A DNA stretch of 37,979 nt from Heterotrichella gracilis. Lineage: Eukaryota; Sar; Xanthophyceae; Tribonematales; Xanthonemataceae. Positions within the stretch are counted from its first letter, which is position 1. Every line of letters starts with the position of its first letter. The DNA lies in contig JAULBX010027352.1 in the NCBI GenBank assembly GCA_032358255.1, forward strand, positions 1 to 37,979, written 5' to 3'. The translations under genes were made by a program, and so were the position numbers. This document shows, one piece after another, positions 11,685-23,200 of this stretch. The notes under the pieces were generated by a model. It saw nothing but the letters and a program-made list of their open reading frames with translations. It made no database searches and was not told the origin of the DNA.

Positions 11685-13321
11685 CAGCTGAGGAACCCTT
11701 TACCAGTAGCCACACACAGCCGTCCTTCATTCTGAGCTGCCATCGAGATATGGATGCTCGAGCTGCAGCCCATAAGAGTTCCGTGGAAGTGCTTGCAAGG
11801 CACCTGCGCCAGTTGATCTGCAAACATTGGTCATTTTGGCGCCACAGGGAGCCGTGTCAATCTATAATAAATTATCTTGATGCCGATGGATTAGCTCGTG
11901 TTACTGAGTCAGACGCAATGGGCCCCATGGCAAGGCCTGGCAAGGCCGCTGGTAGCAGGCTTGCGTTGACACTTTGAATAGCTCTCCACTAGATTGCTTT
12001 GAATACAAGTGACCTGTTGACATTTAATGACAACTAATCTAGCAGCCATAGGCCAATTGAATGCACACAATACATAGAGCACTGCCAGTGGGTTGACACA
12101 GCGGGAGGGGTGATGCAGCATTGTATACATTGTGGAGCCAACTATGAAGTCACTAAAGTGGAATTCCTTCAATTTTCTTGTTGCATTTTGATAAGCTTGC
12201 AGTCATTGTGACCAGCAGTCCTGTTTTAATAGACCAGTGCGGTAGGCTAGGAAACAGTGTTAGCCTATCATAACCTGGTGACACCAAGGTTATGTTTTAA
12301 TATTCGCCACATAATATCATGACCACCATGACGCAGGCCCAATCACGACCACCGGGTGTAGCAAATTTTGCCTGTATGAATATCACACTGGCCAACTCAG
12401 CACGTGCCCAAAATGGATGCCATCGGTACCAAGGAAATACATCAAATCGCGCATGTTTTATCACCATATCACTGTGTGTTGCACGCTCCTTGGGCGCCCC
12501 GGGCTTTTCACTAGTAGTTTCCTGGTAGCTAGCAGTGTTTGCGCATTGCCAGAAAGTGTTCTTTTCCGAAAAGGCTTGGGTTCTCGTCTGCCTGTGAGGT
12601 AAATCTGGCTGGGTTTATTTGCAGTGGGGGCTTGTAAGAAATTTCTTTACAGGGTTGGTGGCTGGTGGTGGTCTGTGGTTGTAGTTGGCATGTCACATCA
12701 TTGGCCAAAATTGGTTTAACCATAACTTATCTGTGCAACAAAACTGGCGAACATTATTAGGGGTGATCGTCGCGACAAGGCATTGCACTGAAAATTGACC
12801 GTTGAATGGCCCATATTTGTGCCTCATGCCTTGAATGCGTTGGTGCCGCACACATTGGCATACTACATATGACGTGACTTCCAGGGCACCAAGGCCAGAG
12901 GCCTGAATATACAAGAATGTGCCACCTACAACAAAATGCACGAGCTTGCAGACACACAGAGTGCAGGCCCTGGGGCAGTAAGAGACTTACGTATCCTACT
13001 AAACAACGTGCCATGGGTAATTACTGGATATAACTTATGATGATCTCATTTGTTGTAACACATGTAGACGCCTGTCCGAGGCTCTATCAACGTGTCCCGG
13101 GACAGGTTGTCTTGGCAATTTAACAGAAAATGAGCAGGCCTAGCTCCTCAGTATTTACCTCAGTTTAAACCATGTAGAATAATATATAAACCACAGAAAC
13201 AGCGCTGGCAGCAGTGCGTTGGACAGTACGATGTGAAAATTTAAGTAGGTAGCATATCTGCTATCAGCCAGTAGCCTGCGCAGAAGGGTCCTACTACTTT
13301 TCAAAAGTCTGCCAAAAAGCA
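11685..13321. other. Convergent intergenic region, probable 3' UTRs of both flanking genes
   Basis: There is no supportable coding exon between the TGA of the left gene and the minus-strand TAG of the kinase-like gene. It probably holds both 3' UTRs. TGTAA on the + strand (12633-12637) and TGTAA on the - strand (written TTACA, 12647-12651) lie about ten bases apart and are plausible opposing poly(A) signals. Confidence 0.5.
12633..12651. promoter_or_regulatory. Opposed TGTAA poly(A) signals of two convergent genes
   Basis: TGTAA reads rightward at 12633-12637, 949 bases past the left gene's stop. TGTAA also reads leftward at 12651-12647, 671 bases past the kinase-like gene's stop. Assignment rests on the known algal signal and on position only. 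Confidence 0.35.
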
Positions 13322-15993
13322 CTAGACTAGGTCCAAATGAAACCAGGCGTCAGCAAGAGCGGCCTCAGCACTCAGTTTCTTTGCCTTGAGCTCCCCAACA
13401 AACGACCAAAACTGACTTGAAAGATCAGCCAACGATCGCTTGGCCTCAGTCTCTAACAGCTTCCCAATTTGGTACATATCCGACATCATGGTGAACCGCC
13501 CACCCTGGTCTAGGGTACCATCATCCCAGCCGTTGTACCACACCTTTGGCAAATCCCTGCCTGCAGCTTTCCCCACCGACCCCAAATCAATCACCATCCA
13601 ATGCTCAGCCGCCAGCTTGACCACGTTGTCCAATCGGAAGTCTCTGTAAACCAGACCCGTGGCGTGCAAGGCCTTGGCGGATTTGCAGCACGCCTCAGCC
13701 AGCGCCCGAAGGTCCTGAAAGTGTGGATAATTGGATAAGCACAACCCCCTGGTCAATGACGTACCCTTCAAACCCTTCAGAATATGCTGTGGCTTATTGT
13801 GTTTGGACAGAAGTGCATGGTGTTTGCTGGACAATATAGCGTGGCAATTTTCGGTGGATGCATCCCTCCGGGGGCTTGCATGTGATTGTGTTCAATGACA
13901 TGTTCCATGATTTAAGGGCGTTAAAAAAGAATGAGCGATGACGGCATGGAAATGCCTTTTGTTTGTTGTTCTATTAAAAAATGTATTCACTCAGGTCAAG
14001 AGTAAGTGTGTAAGGGTTACAGAATTAAACATGAAAACTACCTTCTCGGATGTGCACGATGACAAGTAACCCCTTGGCTTGGTTGTCACATCAAACCGCC
14101 CCCCTTGCGACACTGTTGGATGGCGCTCAGCACAGACCAGAAAGGGAAGCCCCATGGCACCCTTAGCTAGGGTACCCTCAGCAGCCTCAGCAGCAACATT
14201 GTACGCGCCTTGGATCAGCTCGAAAGATGTGGCGTGGATTTTGGAGTACTCTGAAAACCTCGGGATGCACTTACGTGCCCCATTTGGCAAAATGATGGTT
14301 GTCCTGCAAGCATAGGAAAGCGACTCAGCTGAGTGTCTCGCATGACATAGATAATCACCTGAACTTTTGGGCTCCTATCCCAACGCAGTGCAAAAACAGA
14401 CATTGATGCAAAAATTACAGACGTTTTGCACCTGCCATCGTCTCTCTCAATTACATGACACAGTGGGAGCCCCCTAGGCAGTTCTCGGACAGTCTGAGAC
14501 ATGGTATCAAAAAGATTGTAGACATTGACAACGCTCAGCAAGAGCTTGTATCGATGCTCCTTCACCATCAAGTGCAGCCTGTCCCCAACTTGTTTGACCT
14601 GCACGTGACATCGTTCAGGGTTTAGGGTTAAGATTGTAAGTCTATTTGCACTATCAACGGACGTTGTTTAGCACATAAAATGATTCATTTGCACCATCAA
14701 CGGACGTTTTTTGGCAAATAAAATGAGAAGGGTAGGGACAGGCAAATGGCATTACAAACAACAGCAATAGTTGCGACACAGGACAAGTGAACCATGAACC
14801 CTTGTTATCCATCCCAATTCCGTACGCCTGTGAACCCATCGCGCCAATTTATATTATTAATTTCACCTGCGTAGTAGTGAGATGTGTTAAGTTCAGTATC
14901 CCTATCCCGCATCCTTTTTCATTGACCTGTCGCCCATCCGCAGACAGCCACAGCCACATAAACTCTGTGCCCGCTGCAGCATACCCCAACAAGAATTGCA
15001 CGTCTCCATAGTGCACAGAATACAGCGGCTGGCTGTTGCGCTTGTCTCTGAGGTCATCGTTTGCTGCTTGCAGATCCTGCCACTGGTCCGCACCCAACAA
15101 CATTGTGCAATCCAGCACCCTCACCTACACATAAACCACACCCCTTCACCATGCCAAAGAAATGATGGGTGTGCATCACATTTCAAAGCGCATGATACAA
15201 TTTTGAAAGCGCGTGCAGCACTATGGTGGAAATGCGCTGCTATAGCTGGTGACATTCTAACAGGCACATGCACAAATCCCACTCATATCTGAGCACCATG
15301 CCTGCAGACAAGACGTACCATTGTATCAGGCAGGACTAGAGCCTTCACTGCATGGTGGCTGCCCTGGTTGCCCTTCTTGGTGCTAGTGAAATGCAAGGAA
15401 TAGGGCACCTTGAGATCGCTGTGCGCCTGTAGCTGCCCAAACACTGTTTTCAGCCAAGTCATGCACAGCCACGACATGGGCATCCCCGTTCCCCCGGTGG
15501 TTCTACACCCTGGCTCAGGAGGAAAGACAGTGACATGGGCAGCTCGGAACCGTCGGCTCTGAACAGATATCTGCTGGTCAACCGAGGGCTGGTGAGCAAC
15601 TCCTTGTCGAAAAACATGTCTGTGACGGGGATGCGCTGGTTGGCTGCCTCAGGAAAGAGTATTTCTTTCAACATGTGTGGTGTTGTAGGCAGCTGCGCTG
15701 GCTCGGCTGGCATGATGATTTCTGCAAACTCCTCAAAGCGATCCAGCACTGGAAGTACAGAAATGCAGTGAGTATACAAGATTTACAAGAAAAAGAACAT
15801 TTTGTTTTGGAAGTTTGTATCTCCCCTCCGCCCCCATGTTTCCATCAAGGAACTCGAGTTGAATCACCGCTGAAGTAAACAGGTATTCACAGACCTCTGT
15901 CACATACCCTTTTGCCTCTTGATAGGTGAAACACCGGTGTCAGCGTTCCCTGGGATACACACACCACATGGCACTTTTGAGACAGATGAAGCA
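13322..15993 (-). CDS. Divergent protein-kinase-like protein, 5' end incomplete, possibly decaying
   Basis: Seen, minus strand, 5' to 3': about 15993-15908, 15748-15319, 15124-14867, 14598-14359, 14303-14042 and 13714-13322 (TAG). The last exon holds a kinase C-lobe: LHATGLVYRDFRLDNVV is the catalytic loop (Tyr in place of His of HRD; catalytic Asp and metal-binding Asn kept), then WMVIDLGSVG (DLG for DFG). The exon 14303-14042 resembles an N-lobe (AYNVAAEAAEGTLAKGAMG, then FLVCAERHP). The upstream part includes YGDVQFLLGYAAAGTEFMWL, WLSADG and LMVKEHRYKLLL. This layout recalls Crinkler/fungal-type kinases, which have a region before the kinase; that is from memory and only suggestive. Odd: a frame change is needed near 15481-15520, and the exon ending 14359 (phase 0) does not match the phase of the exon starting 14303. 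Either mini-exons were missed or the gene is broken. Confidence 0.62.
14645..14730. repeat. 43-bp tandem duplication in an intron of the kinase-like gene
   Basis: Two units share TTTGCAC(T/C)ATCAACGGACG and a following ATAAAATGA, with starts at 14645 and 14688. It lies between exons 15124-14867 and 14598-14359. A CAGGGTTTAGGGTTAAG tract is close by at about 14617. Confidence 0.75.
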
Positions 15994-17209
15994 CGAGGTA
16001 GCAAAACTTGTAGAGAAGTGAACCAAAACTATGCAGGCCATGTGAATGCTGCCACAACCCGTCCAAGGCGGCCAGAATCTGGTACAAGAGCGAAACGCAA
16101 CAAGAGACGCACTTGACCAAGCTCCCCCCATGTTGCCACCAGTGGTTCTGGTTCTGGTTCTCTAATCAGGCGGCCCTAAGTAATGAAGGGCACAGATAAA
16201 TATTCAATACTGCATAATTTATTGTGCTTGGTTACCATCCTCCCCCCACCACACCCACTACAACCTTTACCGGGGCGGCGCTAAAACCCTACTTGAAACC
16301 CTATGCAGTGTGATTACTGAAACTAGCAACGAGGCCATCAAACACTTGGCCCCATCATCACCTTGTTCAGGGTTCCTGTCAGTTGCAAAAATCAAAATTT
16401 AAAGCCCAATTGAAGCCAACCTGAGCTATCCATCAAATTCAACACCCTTACCAAAACCCTAACAGCCCAACACGAATGCATGCAGGTGGCAAAAGTTTGG
16501 CTGGGAACCTAGGGAAGGGACAGTGATAACGTTTAGGCCAGTGGCTCCCCCAACTGTACATTGGTGTATATGAGTGATAGAGCTCTTTTGTGGAGAGCCC
16601 TTTACCACACTGGTATACCCCCTGTAAAGCAGTGAATAAGCTGACTCGGAGGGGTCAAGCCTGTCCAGGTTACACTTCCTGAGTGCTTAACTCCTCAATA
16701 ACGGGCTCTCCACAACAGACTGACCCCTAATACGCACATTCTCTGCTACATGGTTGAATACGAGAGGTAAGGAGGTGCAGTCCATCAGGGCTTTGGCTGA
16801 AACTTGAGGAAGACGAGCTAGAACTGACTGGAGGGTGCTCGCATATAACACAGGAAAACAGAGGTATCTATAGCCTTGAATATTTGCACTAAGTCGGGCG
16901 GTATTGTTTCGTATATAGGTCGTGCAGTTGTGTCAAACGCATATGCATGCATGCATTGGGAGAAATTTCCTGCCCAGTTACACTCTAGTACACTGCTCAC
17001 CCTGATACCCGCAGGGTCCCTTTGCAAAAGTTTGGTGCTTTTGGCACAAGGTCGCAACTGCTTAAACGCTCTTCCCAATGCGTGTTGCGAGCAGCTGCAA
17101 CTTGAAAATGGTGCCACGAGGTATCGATGGGTGACCTGCCCTTGCGTTGGAGCAACTAACGTGGTGCAGGCATGGAGCACCGGGCGCAACCTCGGTTGCT
17201 TGTCACACC
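15994..17209. other. Region between divergent genes
   Basis: The kinase-like gene's first exon(s) and promoter and the promoter of the TWD40-2 gene should lie here. I could not assign either with confidence. It contains a few degenerate AAACCCTA units and the inverted repeat at 16589-16714. Confidence 0.45.
16589..16714. repeat. 12-bp perfect inverted repeat flanking a 102-bp centre
   Basis: TGTGGAGAGCCC (16589-16600) and its exact reverse complement GGGCTCTCCACA (16703-16714) bracket a short non-coding centre. This could be a small non-autonomous inverted-repeat element or a hairpin transcript. No clear target-site duplication is visible. Confidence 0.5.
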
Positions 17210-20200
17210 ATGGCAGACACTGGACTTCTCGTCGTCCTTGCTGGTAATTGCCCGCTGCTGGTTTGTTTAAACGAGCAAAGGGTTTGTTCTAGCTGCATGC
17301 TCCTGCCTCTGGCGGTGAAGGGCTGTCGTTTATCCCCAGATTTCTTCTCGTTAGTGGCATGCTGAGATGGGGTCTCTCCACCCCCTTATGCAAAACACAG
17401 GCCCGGTGCACGACGGCGGTGCTCCACCACCTCACTGTTCGTTTCTGTTTTGTTCAGGGGCTTTCCAAATCAGTATGGGAGGGAGCATACGCCCGTGCCA
17501 TCTCACTCCACCCAAAGCACCCTATCTTGGCCATGGTAAGACCCACCAGCGCGTTCTTTGCCAAAGGCTGTGTGACTAGCTGATGCCCACTTGAAAGGCT
17601 TGGATCTGTATGGTGCCGAGTTCTTGGTTCCCTTCATAACTGCCGGTAGTGTGTAAAGAGTGCCTGAACGCTGATCTGGGGTACAAGCTGTCCTGTGGTT
17701 GTTGCCAGCGTGTATGGCCAGTGTATGGCGGCATATAAGAGAGTATGGTATGCTTTCTGGGTTGCACTTGAATCCTGTAGCACTGCCACACTTGCAGGCA
17801 GTGTATATGAAATATAGTGGAGTATGGTATGCCGTCAGGGTTGCACTTGACTCCTATAGCACTGCCACACTTGCAGGCGGTGTATGGCGACGTATTGGAG
17901 TATGACCTCCTGTCTGGGTGCAAGATCAGGAGCTTGCACTCAACAGGCACACCCATCGCACTCTCCTACTCGCGCGATGGCAGGTACCTGCTGGCGGTAC
18001 TGGAGGTGAGAGCCATACTCATTGGTGCAGCAAAGCCCAAGCCACCCACGGTGTATGGCAAGGCCGTGGCTTGAGACAATGCGGCACATAAACATCGGTT
18101 TGTATTGGCCACACACCGTGTGGCCAATAGCAGTGGATGCATCCCATCTGGTGAATGCACGGCACCAAAACTATACCAGAGCAGTGTGCGCCTGCTATTG
18201 TTACTGGATGCATCCCACTGGGGGCCATGAGTGGTGCTGGCACTGCACGTTTCAGCAGAACGCCCAGTGCAGCTTGTGTGAGGATGTGTAGGTGTTAGGG
18301 TTATGGGTGTGTACGGTGTCGGGTGTAGGGTGTGAGCGTGTGTAGGGTGTAGGGTTTACCTGGAGAAGAGCCCTAGGTTATTTGTGTGCCTCCCGCAGGA
18401 CAAGAGCGTGTTTGCGTGGGACTTGGTGGATGGCCTGTTCACCTCGCTGTCACAGGAGAAGGACGCAAAGAAGCTGCTGCACTCAGCCAGCCTGGCAGTC
18501 TCAGCGGTGCGTGTAGGGTGTAGGGTTTGTTCGCACAGCCTGTGGGCCCCCGCCTGTGCAGGCCACCACATGCGCTTACCCACCCCTGCACCCACCCTGC
18601 ACCACCACTGGTAGCCAGTACCTGTGCGCCACCTGCGCGCGCCCACCCTCAGGCATCTCCTGTACCCACCCACCACGCACAACCTGGGTACACGTGCCAG
18701 GGCCATCGGCAAGATGCCAAACCCTAAACCCCAAACCCAGGACTCCCAAGCCCGTTGCACATCTCGCACATGACAGAGGCGGGCAGTATGCACCTCCATC
18801 CGCCAGTGCTGCTCTCTACACCCTACACCCTAGTACCTGGTCATTAAACCCTCAACCCTTGGTCGCCAGGACTCCAACCCCGTGGCGGACGTGTGTAAGG
18901 CTTGCAGCGCCTCCACCCAATGATCCTACACCCTAGTCGTTCCAACCCTAAACCCTAACCCTTGGTTGCCAGGACTCCAACCCCTTGGCGGACGTGTGTG
19001 AGGCTGGCAGCGCCTCCACCCACCAATACTACATTCTAGACCCCCCAACCCTAAACCTTAAACCCTAAACCGTTGTCTCCCAGGACTCCAACCCCGTTGC
19101 GTACGTGTGCGAGGCTGGCAGCGCCTCCATCCGCCAGTTCTACACCGTGCTGCCTGTGTCAGCCAAGGGCAAGGCAGATGCCAAGCAGGGTATCACGCTG
19201 CGCAGCGACAACAAGAAGCCGATACTGGCGCTGGAGGCGCACCCGCACGGTGAGGGGCAGGGGAACAGTAATATACTAACTTAGTAGGGTATATCAGTCA
19301 AGAGGGAAAAGGAAAAACTGGAATGCAAAATATCCCGTACTGGCGCAGCAGGCGCACCCGCATGGTGAGGGGCAGGGGTGCACCAATTTCACTACTATTT
19401 GACAATAATATTTGACAGTCATTCAACAGGGAGCCAAATCGGACCCTCAAGGCTGTTGGAGGTGCTATATTAGAGTACCTTCAACAGAAAATGAAAAAGA
19501 ACATGGCTTTTTAAAAGCCCATACCGGCGGTCGAGGCGCACCTGCACGGTGAGGTGGTGGGCAGCGTGAGAAATGCCCACGTACCGATGGGGTTTTTGCA
19601 CCAGCAAATGGCGGGTGTCCCACCACCACCCCTCCGCTACGTGCCCTGCTTTCCCCTTTTTTCCCCTTTCCGCCCTCCCCGCTGCCCATCCCCTCCTCAC
19701 CCCCCCCTCCCGGTTGCGGGCCCCGCCTGAACACTGCCTATGGTGTGCGCCTGCAGACCCTGCGGTTCTGTTTGCTGTGTACGCCGACGGAACCCTCAAC
19801 GGGGTTGGCGCCAGCGGCAGGGCACTGACTGGACTGTGGAGCGTACCAGGTGACGCGCCATGTGGTTATGACACCTGATCAGATGATACAAAATTGAAAA
19901 TACCTTTGCAAATGCCCACTTCACAGCATGAGCATACATCCATACATCCATACTGAAAACTGTATCCTTGTGGAAGATGTTTTACAGGTAGAATGTCAAC
20001 AAGCTTTGTTGCCACATTTTCATTATACTAGGATATTATATAAGATTATTTATACATTTGCGCATGACCGTAGCCCGCCATCAGCGGCCTTGGGAGTCCA
20101 TTATTGAGTGTGCATTCTCTCCTCTATTCGTTCTCACGCCACCCCTGACTGTTCCGCTATTGCAGTCGACATGGGCAACTCAGGCGTGAGCCGCGCTGTG

Positions 20201-23200
20201 CTGAGCGTGCAGGCCCACCCCCTGGCCCACCGCTCGGTGCTGGTGGCGGTGGGCACGTCAACAGGCTGCCTGGCGGTGTACCAGATGGAGGGCAGGTGGG
20301 TGGGAGGGTGGGTGGGCATGGTTGGTGGCGGCCACATGGCGGCTATTGCCTGTGCTGCCCTTGGTCAAGGCTCATTCGCGTGCCCCCCCCTTGTGGAGGG
20401 TGGTAAGGCATGTGTTGTGGGCGATAGCGGTAGGATGTGGATGTGTTTTCGTCTGCTATGTTGTCAGTGGGGGTTTGCTATGGTAGTGATCAGTGTGTTT
20501 TGGGATTGCCATGGGATTCGTGCGTGGTAGGTGGTTGCCGTGTGATTCCTTGTGCCACTCACTCCCACCCCCCACCCCCCCTCCTGCAGGGAACCCCCCA
20601 CCCTGCTCGCCCTCCAGAAGCTTGGCGGCACCCCCGTCATTGGCGTGGGCATATTACTGGTGGGGGGGGTGGGGCAGCCTGCTGGTGGGGTGGGGTGGGG
20701 GAGGGCTGGCATGGGCCTCCGAGGCCACTACCCAGCTGTTTAGGGTTTAGGGTTTGCTGGCATGCACCTCGGAGGGCCACTTGGAGCAACGTCACATACA
20801 TGGCCACCCATGAGCATGGGCCAACGGGTCAGGATCAGTCGGCGCATACATGACCACGCATGCATGGGCCAATGGGTCATGACTCATGATTAGTCGCATG
20901 GCGCAAGCCTTGAAGCGCCACGTGGGCATGCATGGGGTGTCTGGGCTTGCAACGCAAACCTCGTCACAGCAGCTGTTTCTCGGTTCTGAACTGCACTTGA
21001 AGTAACTGAAGCATGTACACCCATACCCCCATTCATGTGCTCACGCTTGCCATCACTGGCCCTCTGCCATGTCCCACGCATTCTACAACATGCTCTAAAT
21101 CTGGAATAACTCAGATCCATATATCGACACATACCACCCATGTCTTTCTTACGCACCCACCCCCCTGTGCAGCCCCTCCTGTCGGTGTTTGCATTTGTCA
21201 AGGCGGCTGGTGGCGAGGTGCTGAGCTTTGCAGTCAAGCTGGAGACAGGCCCTGGGTTCACTGTGGCCCAGCCTGCTGAGGTGCAGCCCGCTAGCCTACT
21301 GGAGGCCTGCTACCCAGCGAGTGCGTGGGTCAAACCCTTAAACCCTTAACCCATAACCCTTAACTCCGGATTTAAAGTGGTGCAACCTGCTGGGATGCAG
21401 CTCGCTAGCCTGCTACCCAGCAAGTGCGTGGGTCAAACCCTAAACCCTAAAACACTGCTGGGGGCGTGCTTCCCAGCAAGTGCATTGCACCCTGGACCCT
21501 GGAATTTGAACAACATTACACAGCGGGTGCATGGAGCGTAAGCTGCATCGCCCTGTGCTATTGTACCCGCTCCTCCCCCTTACCCTCCCTCCCCTTGCTT
21601 ACCACCGTCGCCACCTCCCCTGCCCCGCCACCGTGCGTCTCACGCGCAACACCCCACCCGCACTCCCCAAACCCTAAACCCTGACCTCCCCCACCCCCCC
21701 AGGCGCCCTCCCCGGCTGCGAGGTGGGCCAGGTGGCGGTACACCCTCAGCAGGGTCTCATCGCCATGCGCCTGGCGCCGGACGCGCGCTGGGCCGCCCTG
21801 GATGGGCAGAGGCTGGCGCTGCTTTCCCCCGATGACCATGCGGTGCTCCGCCAGCTCATGTCAGTGCCGCTGCTGGGTACTGCGCAGGCGGGGGGCGGTG
21901 GGGGCGCTGCGTGGGGGGCGCCGGTGGTGGCGCAGCAGCATACCGCGCCAGGTGGGTGGGTGGGTGGGTGGATGTGGAGGAGCGGTGCGATGGGCCAATC
22001 GGTAGTTGTGGTTTGGGTGGTTTAGGGCACTGAAGCAGGGTGGGAGGTGGGTGAGGTGTGGTGGCGCTGCAGTGCAAAGAATGCATGGGTGGGTGTGATG
22101 CATGTGTCATGGGTCGGGGTACAGGGATCCTTACTCCTATCATATCAACCAAGCATATAGTTGGTGATGCAGGCACGTGCATTATGATAGGCACCCAAGG
22201 AATTCTGGATGTGACCTTTGACAAGGCACGCGTGCAATTATAACCCTTGTAACTGTGATTTACCCTTCTGTAGGGTTTTGGACCGTGGGCGCCGGCTCCG
22301 ACAAGCTGACCTTTGACAAGGTTGTGCACCTGATGACCCGCACGGGCCTCAGCGGATACAACCTGGCGGCCAGCGCGGTGCAGGAGGTGGTGGGGGCGAG
22401 GGTGGTGGCCAAGGGGGGGGACAGGGCCATGCACAACTTTGCGCACTCGAGACAGGTAGGGGTTTGGCTGGGGTTAAGGCAGGGGCAATGAACAGTGTGA
22501 TTTGGACCTGGTTTTGCCCCAAGGTGCACCGTAATAAACCCTAAAGTGGGACTGATTTGTGCTATCACCTCTGCCTGCAGCCACACCAGGCCGGTATAAG
22601 ACCTGAGGAACAGGCGCCTCGCGATATGCTCATATTTGCATTTCATATTCGCCATCATGTCTAGGGTTTAGGGGTAAGGGTTTAAATTCCTCATTGCGTC
22701 TTATGTGGATTCCCATCCAGCGTGCTTGTATCTCCATTTTAGATTCCCCATGATGTTGAAGGTTTAGGGTTTAGGGTTTACATTCTTCTTGATGTCTATT
22801 GTCTATCCCCATTCGGCAAGCAGTGCTCATCCCTCCCTCCTCCCCTGCCCAGGCCAATGCCTGGCTCCTCCTCTCCTCCCCAGTCACCCCCACCCAGGGC
22901 GACGGGGATGGACCCCACCGCATGGGGTCCCCAGAAATCGCCCTCATCCTCGGCAAGAACCTGACATCTGGCAAGACCTGGTTCACCCCCGGCGAGGGGG
23001 CAATATTCCTGGGCAACGGGGACCAGTATTTTGGCCTGCTGGCTCCTGGGGGTGTGGCTGTTGAGGTGCACAGTGTGGCGGGGAGTGAGGCCAAGCCCAA
23101 GGCTATGCTCAAGCTGGTGCCGGTGGCAGGTGGGTGGAGGGGGTTGGGGAGGTGTGGGTACATTCTGGTGTGTGTGTAAAATATTTCAGGATTGCTAATC

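Noticed and set aside
17359..17583. Alternative TWD40-2 start (MLRWGLSTPL) reading directly into the 17458 exon
   Set aside because: In frame, but it reads through a clear TTTTGTTCAG acceptor and has a poor start context compared with ACCATGG at 17210. It cannot be fully excluded.
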